A stretch of 64,000 bases of DNA, taken from positions 1 to 64,000 of the forward strand of contig CAXKVR010000332.1 in NCBI GenBank assembly GCA_964058845.1, written 5' to 3'. Every line of letters begins with the position of its first letter. The first letter of the stretch is position 1. A program made the position numbers and the translations under genes. The notes under the pieces are model-generated. The model was not told the origin of the DNA. It was given only the letters and a program-made list of their open reading frames with translations, and made no database searches. Positions 12,968-25,866 of this stretch are shown here, one piece after another. The DNA is from Carex sylvatica. Lineage: Eukaryota > Streptophyta > Magnoliopsida > Poales > Cyperaceae.

Positions 12968-13435
12968 AGGACAAATGTCTCTAATTTTTGTGTTTTCATT
13001 ATGTCTTTGTTTTTTAAATGATTCAAATGTTTCTATTTTTTGTACCTTTATCATGTCTCTATTTTTTGAAACTTTAATTACTCAAAATTTAAAACTTAAA
13101 AATCAAAATAAAACCGTTGAATATGATCTACATCATTTTCTCTGTGTGCTCAAAAAAATTATGACATTTTAATTTTATTTTAGTCGTCATAAAGAGCTTG
13201 TAAAAAACGTAGTAATGTGGATAATTTCTAGACATTGATTTTTCAACTTATTGATTTACATAAAAATAAAATTGAATGTGATAATTTTTTATGAGCACAT
13301 ACAGAAAATAACATAGATCACATCTAAGTATCTAACGGTTTTATTTTGACTTTTAAGTTTTAAATTTTGAGTTATAAAAGTTTAAAAAAATATAGGCATG
13401 ATGGAGACACAAAAAATGGAGGCATTTGAACCCTC
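12968..13435. mobile_element. Foldback MITE
   Basis: The left end AGGACAAATGTCTC and right end GGCATTTGAACCCT are imperfect inverted repeats. Longer inner arms pair around AAAACCGTTGAATATGATC (near 13110) and its inverse near 13315-13345. It resembles the 1745-2140 element. The short open frame across its left arm is not a gene. Confidence 0.6.
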
Positions 13436-13871
13436 ATATTTTTTATACTAACAAAAATAAAAAATAAAAATTGTTATTTATTTTTTTCGGAGTTTTAATT
13501 TTTTTTTTAGATAGAAAAAAATCTAGCATTCTAACTTTTATTTAGTTTCTATAAACAAAATTATCTGAATTTCAAACTCACGACTTCCTACATAGAAAGT
13601 GTTGCACAAGCAAATATGTTAAAGTCCAGGGTAGGCACTCTTACTTACTTTTGGATTTGAAATTTTTTGTTGACCCAATGTGTTTTAATCTATGTGTCTT
13701 CCCCTGGTTCAATGTTGTGTCCAAGCCTAGATGCTCCGTTGTTGTCTTTGGACTGCTTCATATTTATAATGTCAGATAGCCCTGTGTTACCAGGTCAAAT
13801 TGTAGACCATGCCATGTGATGCTATCCCGAGTAGAGAAGACATTGTATGGTAGTTAATAAGGGTCTTGATT

Positions 13872-15497
13872 CACTACTACAAAATGGTCATTGTACATGG
13901 ATTTGACAATTTTATATAAAAATTGTATAAAAATTGTAGTTTTTTTTAAACCTGAAATATCTGTAAGATCTCTACACAGATATTTATTAAAGAATCAGTG
14001 TAGAAAGCATTGAGAGAGCTACACGGATATTTATTAAAGAACCGTGTAGAAAGGTAGGCATTGTACACGGATGTTTGTTTAAATAACAGTGTAGAAAGCC
14101 TTGAGAGAGCTACACGGATATTTATTAAAGAACCGTGTAGAAAAGTAGGCATTGTACACGGATGTTTGTTTAAATAACAGTGTAGAAAGCCTTGAGAGAG
14201 GTTATTATAGGGTTTTGGTTATATAAAATGTCTTCTCCTTCCAGCGCCGTTTTGATAAATTAATACTCTCTCTATCTCTCTGTATTGAATGTTGGCCTGA
14301 TTTCTGCGCACAAGGAGACCGGATTTGAGATATTTAAAGTTAATTTGTATTTCTCCTCTTTATCTTGCTAAGATTAGTCATGTATATATATATATTTCTC
14401 TTTTCTTCCTCTAATTTTCTGTTACTTATTATTGCTTATTTAGGTCAATTATTAATTAATGCATGCATGCTTGATTACATGATTACTAAGTGGTAAGGAC
14501 ATAACTTCTATACAAACATTATATTGGATCTTGAGCAGTATATGTTATGTGGATTACATGGGATTTTATGTGTACAAAAGGCAATATGTATATAAGTTGC
14601 ATGCATGAATTGTAATATGTTAATATTTTCTATGGTTTTCATATTGTGCTTACTTATACTTTTCATTTTATTAATAGCAATTGATATTTGCGAGTGTCTT
14701 GCATCTACCTTTTTCTTGTTACTAACTAATACCAAATTATAATTGTAGTATGGACCAAAACAAAAGTGTTACACCAAGGAGTAGATCGACGATCTCAGAT
14801 GTATGTGGGCACGGTAGTTTCAAGAAGAATTTTACAATGCTAAATATGGATTTGTATAATTTTGTATAATGTAGTGTACATGAATTATTTATACTGTTGT
14901 ATAGTTTTGAAATTCTGAGTTTAAAATGATTTTGTTTAATCTTTCTTTGTTTTGGAATTCTGATTTTAAATGGCTAGCAAAACTAGATGCTAGCCACACA
15001 AAAAAAAATGGAAAAAAATAAGACAATTCTACACGAAAATTTAACAAAAGTCAGTGTAGAAAGGTATTTAAACATAAAAAATAAAAATAAAAATAAGACA
15101 ATTCTACACGGATATTTAACTAAAGTCTGTGTAGAAAGGTATTTAAACATTAAAAAAAATTAAAAAATAAGAGAGCTACATGGACATTTAGCTAAATATC
15201 CGTTTAGAAAGAGTAATCGTACACGGACATTTAGATAAATGTCCGTGTAGAAAGAGTAATTGTACACGGGTGTTTATGTAATAATCTGTGTAGCTCGGTT
15301 ATTTTGAGAGCAACGCTGGCAAGTGTTTGTACACGGTTGTTTATGTAATAATCTGTGTAGCTCTCTTATAATCGCACACGGGTAAATATCCGTGTGTATT
15401 TATTCAAGGATTTCTAGACCCTCATACTCTACATGACAGAAAATCTGTGTATCTCCTCCAATTATGTCCGTGTTCAATCTCTTATTCTGTAGTAGTG
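13872..15497. mobile_element. Non-autonomous CACTA element
   Basis: It starts CACTACTACAAAATG and ends TTCTGTAGTAGTG, the CACTA-type terminal inverted repeat. It is flanked by the 3-bp duplication ATT (13869-13871 and 15498-15500). Subterminal regions hold many copies, in both orientations, of a motif like CTACACGGATATTTATTAAA followed by GAACCGTGTAGAAAG. These lie at about 13970-14200 on the left and 15020-15480 on the right. Such arrays are the usual transposase-binding regions of CACTA elements. There is no transposase gene; the inner 800 bp is AT-rich filler. Confidence 0.9.
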
Positions 15498-15914
15498 ATT
15501 CTCGAATCGACACACCTTTTGATGGCTCGTAACTTCCATAGAAATTATATTTAAATACAATTTTTTTTAAATGGCGATCAATTGATTCCCATGTTACTTA
15601 TTCAATCCACCTCTGAATATATACAAACAGCTAATTTAAACAAAATAAATAAGTGATTATCTAACCGACACATCTAAATATGTATTCTAAAAAAGGGTGA
15701 GGCTATAATACTATGTATAGTACGGAATGATCTGTAATATAAATTAATATTTTTTTAAAATCAAATAGTTAATTTGAATCTTTTCAAATGATCTCTGTAT
15801 AAATATACTTGAAAACTAAATTTTATATTTTTAATTTTTTTACTAGAAAAAGTCACTACTTTGAATGATCTAGAATCATTAAATTAAGTGAATTGTCCCG
15901 AGCTACACCTATTG
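15498..15914. other. Short gene-free stretch with half a MITE
   Basis: About 15705-15880 resembles the left half of the window's foldback MITE family (AATCAAATAGTTAATTTGAA, then an ACTAAATTTTATATTTTT block). It stops just before the Mutator-like element. The last nine bases are that element's target duplication. Confidence 0.4.
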
Positions 15915-16410
15915 CGGCCATTTTAATTAATACCCTAAAAAAATATATAATTTTAAAGATGCCCCCGCATTAGATTTTATGTCAAAATTGCCCCGACCAC
16001 CAGGCCCACGGGCAGCCCAATTCCCTAGCGGACCGCCCGTGACAGGGGCGCCCCACTAGGGACCAGACCGCCCCTGGTCCGGGCGGTCCACTTTTTTTTT
16101 TCTTTTTTTCTTTTTTTTTAGAGATCTAATTTAAATTTAATTATTTTAATTTTTTTGTTTAGGGTGTATGCCAAAAAATAAGACATTTGATATATTTATG
16201 AATGATGTCGTAACATTTTATAACTTTGATTTGATTTGTCAGTTGGATATCACAAGTCTAAATATAACACTAATTAAGGACTTGGCATTGATTCTTAATG
16301 CTTGGTTTACTTTTGTAAAAATCTTTTTTTGCACTCCCGCATTATATAAAAGTACCCCGCATTTTTTGCACTATAAATAGGGTTTTTATAAACTCATTTT
16401 TTTATAATAT

Positions 16411-16427
16411 GTGTGTGTGTGTGTGTG

Positions 16428-16466
<39 letters not shown>
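16411..16466. repeat. (GT)n then (AT)n microsatellite
   Basis: A GTGTGTGT run followed by a long ATAT run, inside the Mutator-like element and next to a partial MITE. Confidence 0.8.
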
Positions 16467-16469
<3 letters not shown>

Positions 16470-16470
<1 letters not shown>

Positions 16471-16650
16471 AGGCTACGCTACTTCGCGAATTAAAAGAGA
16501 ATGTTTTCATTCGCGCTCATATCTATAGTTTTAAAATTCAAAAAGTCGATCTGAACCGTTAGATGTGATCTCTATATTGAAATGTGCTTGGAGACCAAAT
16601 TTTATATTTTTATGATTTTTTTTACTATTTATTAAGCCACTTTGAAAATC
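16470..16650. mobile_element. Partial MITE (left half)
   Basis: Carries the family block around TCGATCTGAACCGTTAGATG and the following GAGACCAAATTTTATATT, ACTATTTATTAAG stretch. The matching right arm is missing. Unrelated sequence follows to about 16915. Confidence 0.5.
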
Positions 16651-17110
16651 GCTGATCCAACATCTACTGTCGTACAAAAACTTAAACTGAGTTTTTGAGA
16701 CACTAAACGATGTTTTTTTGAAATTCTGATGCTTCAAATACCTGAGGGTGACCCCCTGGGTGATATTCGGATCCGTTTCGTCTCTTTCTTTCCAAAAAGT
16801 GGTCATACACGCAAATCCGACTTTCCTAGCCAAAGTTATGGATGTTTAAAGTTTCTTCAAAAGCTGAACTTTGAAAATTCATAACTAACAGTAAAAAAAT
16901 CCAAATAAATTGAAATTTGTGTCAATTATGTGTATTTTTTAATGCTCTACATTCTGGTGTAATCACTTTTGCATTTTGGTCCTTGTATCAGTCCAGACTT
17001 GCTGATTTACCAGTAGAGATCTCATACACTGCAAATGCCGCCGCATGCGCTATGTATAATATATATATATGTATATGTATAATATATACATATGTATAAT
17101 ATATGTAGAT

Positions 17111-17455
17111 GAGGGATTAGATGACACCCTTTTTTGTGACATCGGATAACATCATCCATTTTCAAAGTTTTCAAAGTCCAAACAGTCGATCCAAACCGTT
17201 CAACTTGATAGATATATTAAAATGTGCTTGAAGATCAAATTTTACATTTTTTGGAATATTTTTACTATTTATTAAGTATTTAACAAAATCGCTATATTCA
17301 GACGGTTGAATTTTTGTACCCATCTGAATAAATAGTAAAAAAATTCCGAAAAATATAAAATTTGATCTGCAAGCACATTTTAACATATCCATCAAGTTGA
17401 ACGGTTTGGATCGACCGTTTGGACTTTGAAAATGGACGGTGTCATCCGATCCCTC
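17111..17455. mobile_element. Foldback MITE nested in the Mutator-like element
   Basis: The ends GAGGGATTAGATGACACC and GGTGTCATCCGATCCCTC pair at 16 of 18 positions. Inner arms pair around TCGATCCAAACCGTTCAAC and its inverse, and around ACTATTTATTAAG and its inverse. It inserted after the enclosing element formed. The flanks are AT/GT-rich, so the target duplication is unclear. Confidence 0.75.
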
Positions 17456-17971
17456 CTCATACATGTATATGTATATATAATACAATACATGTATATACAT
17501 GTATATATATGTGTATAATATATGTATATCATTGAGGCAATATAACTATATTTTCTTGTGTATATTTGAATTAATGTCAAATCCTTAATTAGTGTTATCT
17601 TTAGACTTGTGAAATCCAACTGACAAATCAAATCAATCAAAGTTATAAAGAGTTACGACATCACTTCATAAATATATCAAGTGTTTTATTTTTTTTGATA
17701 TACACTCTAAACAAGAAAAAAATTTATTCACAAAATTATTTAAATAAAAAATATTAACATCTCTCTCTTAAAAAAAAAAAAAAATGTGGTCTGCCCGGAT
17801 CAGGGGCAGTCTGGTCCCTAGTGGGGTGCCCCTGTCACGGGCGGTCCTCTAGGGGATTGGACCACCCGTGATCCTGGCAGTTGGAACAATTTTGACAAAA
17901 AATCTAATGTAGAGAGATCTTTAAAATTATATATATTTTTAGAGTATTAATAAAAATGGCCGCACCTATTG

Positions 17972-19346
17972 TCATAGTCGAGTTCAGGCAGGATAATAAT
18001 ATTCTTAGATAATTACATTCCTTGGAAAATATCATTATAGTTAGTGAAGTAAAGACTACAGGACACATGTCACACATCTATTAAAAAGTCAAGAAGGACA
18101 CATGACAGCATTAAATGTTGGATTTAACGTTAAAAAAATGAATATAATTGCTTCCTATACTTTGGATTATGCGCAATTGACTACCAACTCCACATCCGCT
18201 TGCTTCAAAGCAACGATTTAGAAGCGACGTGCCTAACATTTGGGGGTTTTATTAAGTGCCAGATGTCATATAAAATCCTCTGTGATGGCGAATTGGGACA
18301 AAAAAGGAGCTGAACCAAATAAAGAAGTGATTGCCCCATTGCCACTTATGCTAATTAGAGTGTTACAGCGAATCCAAGCATTTAATTATTGTACTCTTTT
18401 TTGAATCTTTTTCCATGAGTTCACAACTTTCCTCTTTTTATTTCAAAATTTGTATATGGAATTTTGGATAACTGAGATCTGATAATGGACGCGGTCCTTT
18501 TTTAGTACATTATATCAACTGTCGTGACATTTGGTGCAATGGTTTTGGTTCTTTACGGCGCATACTTTGTAAATACTATGTGTCATATCACTGACATTTG
18601 CAATTTTATGGTTCCCACTTCCCACTTCCCGATATCAGTCATTGCAATGTCATACAGTTTTGCCACATAAGATCAGAACTTGTCGGCCTGACTAAAGAGT
18701 GCGTATCCTCTGAGATATCTGAACTTTTGCGTGACCGACGTGTCCGGTGCCTATTCGGTGATAGCGCAGGGGGCTTATTATTTATACTTTGCGATTCGTG
18801 TAGAATTTTTTCAGACTAATAGATAATAACTGCTCAGAAAACTAAACGAAATTGTGACGAAAAGCCTCGTTCGTTGTCAATCGGTTATAACCCACTATCT
18901 CAAAAAACAAATCAAAAGCTTCATTGTACACTCTAACGCAAGCATCCGGTTCTCTCTATCATTTTCATTTCTGATCTTTCTCTATCTCTCTCTATCTTCT
19001 TGGAATCTAATTCTCTCCGCTCTTGGCTCCTCTCTGTTATTTAGCGGTTCAGTTAACCACCCACTAAAACCATCTGTTTGGCGCAACCACCAAAAGAGTA
19101 GTTTATTTTACGCAGTAAGGATAGTGGGACCCACTTGCTCTCTTCCAGTTATTTTTAGTGGGTTACTGCCAATCTGCCATACTGGTGCTTTGCTTGAGTG
19201 GAAGAAAAGGCGCAATCTTCTCTCCATCGAGGTCTTGACTCCTGGTCAAATAGGCGTCAAATTAAAGAGAGATTTTGCTGAATCGAGTCCGATTGGGTTT
19301 CTCCTGTTTTTGTTTTGCGTGAAATCGAGGCCGAATTGAGTTGAAA
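17972..19346. promoter_or_regulatory. Upstream region of the At3g27390-like gene
   Basis: No gene. About 18697-18800 is a copy of the repeat also seen as a foldback at 50923-51110 (shared CCTCTGAGATATC and TTGCGTGACCGACGTGTCCG). A pyrimidine-rich stretch near 18950-19020 (TCTCTATC repeats) lies about 350 bp before the start codon and could belong to the promoter or 5' UTR. The 161-codon frame at 18854-19339 has no support as a gene. Confidence 0.4.
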
Positions 19347-22300
19347 ATGGAGCCTCCAAGGGGGTTCTGTCCTACTTTTTGGAGCCTTCTTCGCTTCTTA
19401 CCTTTCTTCTTTGCTTTGTTTCTTCTGGGCGCCATTAAAGGTTTGTGCTTTCTCTAGTGAGATTTCTATTGAATCAACGACTTTAATTTTGGGATGGAAT
19501 TTGAATGTTAAGACCGTTTGTTTGTTTGTTTGTTTGTTACCACTTTTCCCAATTCTTATTTCGTGCATTTGATTCGGACAAATGATATATGGTTAGATAT
19601 TATACCGAGATACTTAATTTGTTTTGGGGTAACTGTGAACTGAATAGTATTTGTTGAAGGAAGAAAAATGGAGTATGATTTTAGTGGGAGACATTATGGC
19701 CATGATAAGCGACTTGTCGTTTTGATGTGTTTTCTCATTGGTGCTTCTTCTTTTTTCCTTCATTCCTACCTCAAAATTGGATTTTCCCCTAATGAATTTC
19801 AACTTTTTGAATGAATAAATTCGCTGTTTTATGTCATTTCATACAAAACATATTAGTTAATTTATGTCCACATGGGCCATGGTATGCTTCTGTCAAAGAT
19901 ACATGCTGGATTGCTGGTGGACAGTTCTTATCAAATCATTGTCTGCTTAAATTATCAAACCTGCATTTCTTATAACTAATAATCATTGAATTGGACCAAA
20001 TTTAACAAAAATCTCTTGCCTCTGCTCTAGACTAGCAGGACCTCCATAATTTCATCACCAACAAGTTAGGCATTTAATTCAGTATGCTCCAATGTGTCTT
20101 TACTTGATTTCTTAATAACACATTACTTGTTTATTTTTTAAAGATCATTACAATGACTAAGTTAGATCTTTGCTGTTCCCCTTCTTAAGTTCTTAATCTG
20201 GTATGCCCATGAGCAGAGCTGGCTGTTTGGAACTTGCTATAATGTATGAAACACCACTTATTTGATTGAAATGGAACAATGCATAAACTGAAGATGTGAT
20301 TTTGATGTGTATCAATTATGGTGCTATGACTTGCAGTTGTAGAATTGCTGATGGAATTGTTATAATGTTATGAGATTATATGAATATCTAACTAATGTAT
20401 AACTTGGCAATTACTGATGAGCTAATGACTGTTTACTGAAATGTCATATTGATTGTATATCTGACAAATAACTTAGTAGTGTTTATTATATAGATAATGT
20501 AATCTTATATGGAGTGACATGTATGTGATTTATAAAGATGATATTTGACAATACCTGTTTCTGTGCAACTGTTAGTATGCCTGATTTATGCTAACTTTAA
20601 ATGTTGGACAGGCCTTTTACTGTTTCCATGGGCATGTCTTATCATGACAATTGGAAATTCGGCTCTTATACTCGGCCTTTGGCCAGCACATGCAGTTTGG
20701 ACGTTTTACTGCTTAATAAGGTATATATTCACATCCAGGATTGTCAATATAAATAAAAACGTAGAATCAATAACTGCAATTTTATGCATGGTATCATTTT
20801 TGTGAAGGTAGAACCAAGCAGTTAGGCCCTGTCTTGAAGCTTGCTCTTTCAATTGGCGTTTGCATTGCATTGGTTGTTTGGCCATTGGCTGGTATATTGG
20901 GAAGTATTTTGGCCGGTATAGCGTATGGATTGTTGGCACCAGTTATGGCTACTTTTGATGCAGTTGGGGAAGGAAAGTCGAATCAATTTCTCCATTGCTT
21001 TATGGTACATGTTTTCTCATTTAAGTTTTGTTTCGCAATACTTCTACTTTTAGCAATACTTGATTTTAGTTTGCTAATACCAAAATAACCCTCCCCACCC
21101 CAAACCTAGAAACATTTCTGTATAGAGTTCTCCTACCAAAAAGATAGAAAAATTATTAAATAAATACAAACCAAAAATATTACTCTCAGATATCCAAATT
21201 TATGACAAAAAAAAATACTTAAAATACCCTTCCGGACCTTTAAATTTAAGGGAGAGTCTATGCCCATCTTTGTATAGTTACAAAGTTGAGATTGGTAAAT
21301 GAAGGAGTTAATGAAACTCTTCTACATTAGTTTAAATTTTGTTTTACTGCTTTAAATAAATAGGATGGAACATTTAGCACAATAAAAGGGGCATGCACAG
21401 TTGTAAGAGACCTAAAGGATATGTTGTTTCATTCATACTTTTCAATTATGGATGACCTTCGCCTTCAGAGCCCACCAGGTGGAAAGCCATATGAAATAAG
21501 GTATGTTTGCTTGTGCAATTTGTCTATCCTGGTGTCATTTTATGGAAAAGCTTGATTTATGTAAGTTCTTGTATGGTTTTGTGGCAAATTTGATATATGT
21601 TTCAATTATGTAAAACTAAATATGTTCCTTCCATTGTTTTTGTTCTGTTGCAATGGTTTGTATTGGGCAATTTAAAGTTTCAGGCTTGCCTAATTCACTT
21701 CAACCCAGACCAGAACTTGACCTGACTCGAACCCGAGTTATGTAAAGTTTGAACCAACACAAAACTTGGCTAATTTGGAAACAATAGGACCGACTCGAGA
21801 ACAAAAACCAATAAAAATTGAACCAAACCAAATTGACTTAAACTAGCACATAACCTAACTCAAGGACTCAAGAGAAAGAGAGAGATTTTCAAAAACTTTT
21901 CAGGGGTATAATATTGGTAAAGGTATGTTGATGCAATTTTTCTTTAGCATTTAGGTTGTTGATAAATTATAATTTTCACCAGCAGAATGGTAGCTTCATG
22001 TCTTCTTTGGGGGACTACTAATAAAATATTTTTGCATTATTTTGCTCTCTGTTCATTTAAGATCTGGCACTGCCCCGTCTTTTTCTATAATATTAAGAAT
22101 TCAACCTTTGTCACTACCTTGTAGATTGCTCTCCCTTCCTGGCGCCTTGGTGGTTGGTGTATTGGGAATTGTGGTTGATGGATTTATGTTTTCTCTTATT
22201 GCACTTTGCAAGAGCCCAATAATGCTTTTCAAGGGGTGGAAACGGTTGGTTCAGGACCTGATAGGCCGGGAGGGTCCCTTTTTGGAAACAGCATGTGTTC

Positions 22301-25113
22301 CATTTGCGGGTCTAGCGATCCTTTTATGGCCATTGGCTGTTGTGGGTTCCGTCATTGCTTCCATGCTTTCAAGTATTCCTTTAGGTGCATATGCTGCAGT
22401 TGTCACTTACCAGGTTAGGCAATTTTTGTAAATTTGGAAGTTGGAAACCCTTGTGGTATTTCCTCTATTGGTCTTTACTCAGTTTTATTATGAACTGATA
22501 AAGGGTTGGTCTGATATAATGTTGCATGATCTCAATTAGCGTAAGTTGGCCATTATGATCTGGAAAAACAATGTCAAAAATATTTTACTTTGTTGGGGTC
22601 CATTTTTGTCATTTTTCTAATACTGAATCCCAACACTGAAGTTGAAATCTAATTAATTTAAAGACCCAGCTATTAGTAGGTGATTCTTTTAGTTTCTTTT
22701 AAAAATTCAGATTTGCGGGTGACCTCCTGGGAAGTCCTTGTGTTGCATCCCTTTTTTCATCAAAAATTGAGATTTGCATGTGAATATAGAAAAAAAAGAG
22801 AGCATATGTGCTATTTCTTTATGATTGGGATCTCTGTGACTATGTGCAAATTTCTCTTTCAAGTAGACCTCATGTGGCCTAATAAATTATCCTACCTTCT
22901 GTCTGTCATGATAATATATATTTTTTTTCATACATCAGGAATCGTCAATTCGATTGGGGCTAAATTATGTCATCTCTTCCCTTTCAATATTTGACGAGTA
23001 CACAAATGATGTGCTTGATATGCCAGAAGGATCTTGCTTTCCAAGGTACCAATATAGAAAGAAAGAACCAACACTTAGCAATTCCTTCTCTCGGCCTGCT
23101 TCTTTTCAGAGACAGGAGACAAAGAAACTATCCCATGCTACATCATTTAAGAACAGCATGCAAGATTTAAACCCCTTTAAGGTAATCACATATTCACTTA
23201 TCTTTGAGGGTAAATAGTAGATAGTTTATTTTGCTTAAGTTACTATATGAAGTTTGGCTAATATAAATTCTTGTATAAATAATAGAAAAAAAAACCCTTC
23301 ATGAGAAGAACAACATCAGTACTGGATTTTTGTATTTAATTAAATTTTATTCTTCCCAATAACAGAAGACTTTTTTCTGTAACTACTTTATGTTTGATTC
23401 CATAGTGCAGGCACAATTACTTTATTAGAGTGTTATATATTTATTTATTTTTTAAATAAAAAGATGTCTGAGCCACTAGCTTCTATTAAATAAGGAAGCA
23501 TATAATGCCTGAGTCGCCATTTCATGACCAAGAGCTGAGAAAGGAAAACCATACAATAACTATTTAGTATTTACTATAGTGTGAAAGAAAATCGCAACAA
23601 AGCATTCACATAAATCAAATTCTTGCAGCTGCTCGATAACCTTTTCTCAGAGTGTAGACGCTATGGCGAAGTTTTGGTTGCTGAAGAGTGCATTACCCGT
23701 GAAGATATTGAAGAAGCAAAATTGGGAAAGGTCGGGCAAGGAGTACTTAGTGTCGGTTTACCAGCCTATGCGATCCTTAAGGTTCTCCTCCGGTCAGCAA
23801 AAGCCAATTCTTCTGGCTTAATCTTAAGTAAGTTATATATTTGCTTGTTTTACTGGTTAGACTGTGTCTCAAATCAGTCAAGATGTAAATTAGCCATCAG
23901 TTTAATAGCGTTGATTGCAGTCAAATTCTCAGTTATTTCCCTGCCCGCTGTGAATTAAAGAGAAGGAATTAGGCCTGGATCATTGATGCTTTCTAAAACA
24001 GGCAGAGATGCATAAAAAGTATTGAACCAAGTATAGATATGTTGTTTGTCAGTGATATCTTACTGCATGATCTTACCATAAAGTTTTTAAAGTTTTTTTT
24101 ATCTTTTTCTGCATATTAGTAATGTATAATTTATTCAATGGGTTTTCAACTGATTTTATTTTTCTAAAATAATTTTCAGATGATGGTTCTGAGTTAACAT
24201 CTGACAACAGACCAAAGCATAAGATATATGACTGGTTCTTTGACCCACTAATGGTCATAAAAGAACAATTGAAAGCTGAGAACTTTACGGAAGAAGAGGA
24301 GAACTACCTGTGCAAATTGGTCTTGCTGCTTGGTGATTCTGAGCGAGTGAAGAATCTTACATCTCAAGTGCCACCATTGAATGAGCGTAAGCGTGCCGAA
24401 ATTAATGCATTTGCACGGAGGTAATGAGAAACCTTTTCTTGAATAATTGCTATACTTTGCAGTGAATCAAATATATTTCTCAGGATTCTTTTCTGGGTTG
24501 CAAGAGAATTTTTTATTAGAAATGGCCATTCAAATTTTTTTTTTCTTTTCTTTTTTTGCAGAACACATTCATATTTAGGTCATAAATCTAAAGAAAACTG
24601 TTTTTTATTTTTTTCACTTTTTTGCTCAGTTTTTCTTTTCTTTTCATTCTTGGTGAAAGATTAGTTTTTTAATAAAATTTGAGGATTATACAGATCTAAA
24701 ATTATGATCAGATTTTTATTATGACTAGCTGTTAAAAGTGATTTCCCACCAATGGAAATATGTGGCAAATTTTTTCTTTTCTTGGTAAAATTTTTAGTCA
24801 TGCACCTCTTGTAACATCTGTTTTTGTTTCCTTTCCCTATTATTTTGTGTTTACTAGGTTGCAAGGAATCACAAAGTCGATATCAAGGTATCCAACAGCC
24901 AAGCGTCGTTTTGATGGGCTTGTTAAATCTCTATCAGAAGAGCTTGAGAAGAAAATTGGTATCAGCATCTCTTCCAACGGTTCATCTCACATTCGACGAT
25001 TAAGGAGTGGAATATCGAGAATGATAAGCCAGAAATCTATAGGAAGAACAATAAGTATCCAAGGTGAACATAAAGAGGAGCAGCTGGATAATGATGTTAT
25101 TTCCCCGGTCTAA
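19347..25113 (+). CDS. Multi-pass membrane protein of the At3g27390 family
   Basis: Nine exons: 19347-19440, 20612-20720, 20812-21004, 21364-21500, 22125-22413, 22939-23181, 23629-23827, 24180-24420 and 24858-25113. All introns are GT-AG, and the exons join to 586 codons plus stop. The protein starts MEPPRGF, as I recall for the Arabidopsis 'uncharacterized membrane protein At3g27390' family. It has hydrophobic segments near residues 15-55, 75-110, 190-225 and 245-280. Family-like stretches include CLIMTIGNSALILGL, FDAVGEGKSNQ, and SYFSIMDDLR followed by a Pro/Gly-rich turn. The C-terminal half is hydrophilic: a Ser/Lys-rich linker, an acidic helix (EEEENYLCKL) and a basic tail (RRLRSGISRM). 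No catalytic motif is visible; the biochemical role is unknown to me. The large first intron (1.2 kb) is typical of plant genes. The start is the first ATG of the frame. Confidence 0.9.
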
Positions 25114-25401
25114 TTAATTTACTTTTTGGTTAGAATTTAGCATGCGAAATAGTGTAAAGTTATTTTTGGTATGTTGTAAAATTATTTTTCTTTTCCGGTT
25201 CCTTTTTAATTTGTTTGGTTCTCTTATATATAGTTTTTGAATGCAGTAGATTAAAATTTATTACCTGCCATGTTTATTGTTTGTAATGGCTAGTTATATT
25301 TAGTAGCTGTACATGTTCCTTAAATAATTTTGCAATTTTTAATTTTTAACAATCTCCAAATATAGTTATACTGTTTGTTCTTTCTAGGATGGCTTTGTAT
25401 T

Positions 25402-25582
25402 TGGAATCCGCATCTTCTGCATTAACTAAAAAAAGAATATTTGAGTTTATTGCATCTCGGCCGTCTGATCAGGATTGGAACCAATCAGGCTGACGTCTAT
25501 AACACACAAGGTCCTTTAATATTAGTGCGTATCTCAATCGATCTATTAACGCACGTCCCATTAATGCAGAAGATACGAATTC
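25402..25582. repeat. Foldback repeat, CATCTTCTGCATTAA ends
   Basis: The left end GGAATCCGCATCTTCTGC and the right end GCAGAAGATACGAATTC are imperfect inverted repeats. They relate to sequences at 37643-37858 and 51361-51420. The middle holds GGCCGTCTGATCAGGATTGG, which resembles the GACTGTCCGATCAGC of the 37.7-kb copy. Confidence 0.6.
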
Positions 25583-25585
25583 TTA

Positions 25586-25866
25586 TATTTGTGGATATTT
25601 GATTTAGGAAACCGAATTTTGGGAAATGTAAATTTAGCTCTGAAAAAATGGAACATTTTGCATTGTTAATACCATGTTAACATTCTTAATTTTAGCATTG
25701 CATATTTGCATTGTTTTTCTTGGATGATTGTATTTGTGGGTATTTATTTTAGGAAATCGGAACATATTGGGCAAAGTAAATTTAGTTCTTGAAAATATTA
25801 TCTAATTTTTGCATTGTTTTTTCTTGAATAACATGTTGACATTCCTAATTTTAGAATTTTGTGCAG
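25586..25866. repeat. Two-copy tandem duplication, about 145 bp
   Basis: TATTTGTGGATATTTGATTT at 25586 recurs as TATTTGTGGGTATTTATTTT at 25731. Both copies continue through a shared GTAAATTTAG(C/T)TCT and GCATTGTTTTT(C). The copies have diverged and lie directly before the TCTP TATA box. Confidence 0.6.

Larger units (their letters stand above)
15915..17962. mobile_element. Non-autonomous Mutator-like element, same family as 3379-4440
   Basis: The ends CGGCCATTTTAATTAATA and TATTAATAAAAATGGCCG pair. The flanking 9-bp duplication CACCTATTG is exact (15906-15914 and 17963-17971). Long arms (about 15915-16320 and 17560-17962) share the GC-rich block, the GGGTGTATGCC region and the TGGATATCACAA region with the smaller copy. 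The middle has been enlarged by other repeats: a GT/AT microsatellite, one half MITE and one whole MITE. No transposase was found. Confidence 0.85.

Noticed and set aside
16531..16833. 100-codon minus-strand frame
   Set aside because: It runs across a partial MITE inside a non-autonomous MULE and has no recognisable domain.
18854..19339. 161-codon frame just upstream of the membrane protein gene
   Set aside because: It lies in the likely promoter/leader, is rich in pyrimidine-tract Ser/Leu runs, and matches nothing recognised.
21700..21880. Possible transposon remnant in intron 4 of the membrane gene (GACTCGAACCCGAG-like phrases)
   Set aside because: It resembles hAT subterminal repeats, but no ends or target duplication could be found.
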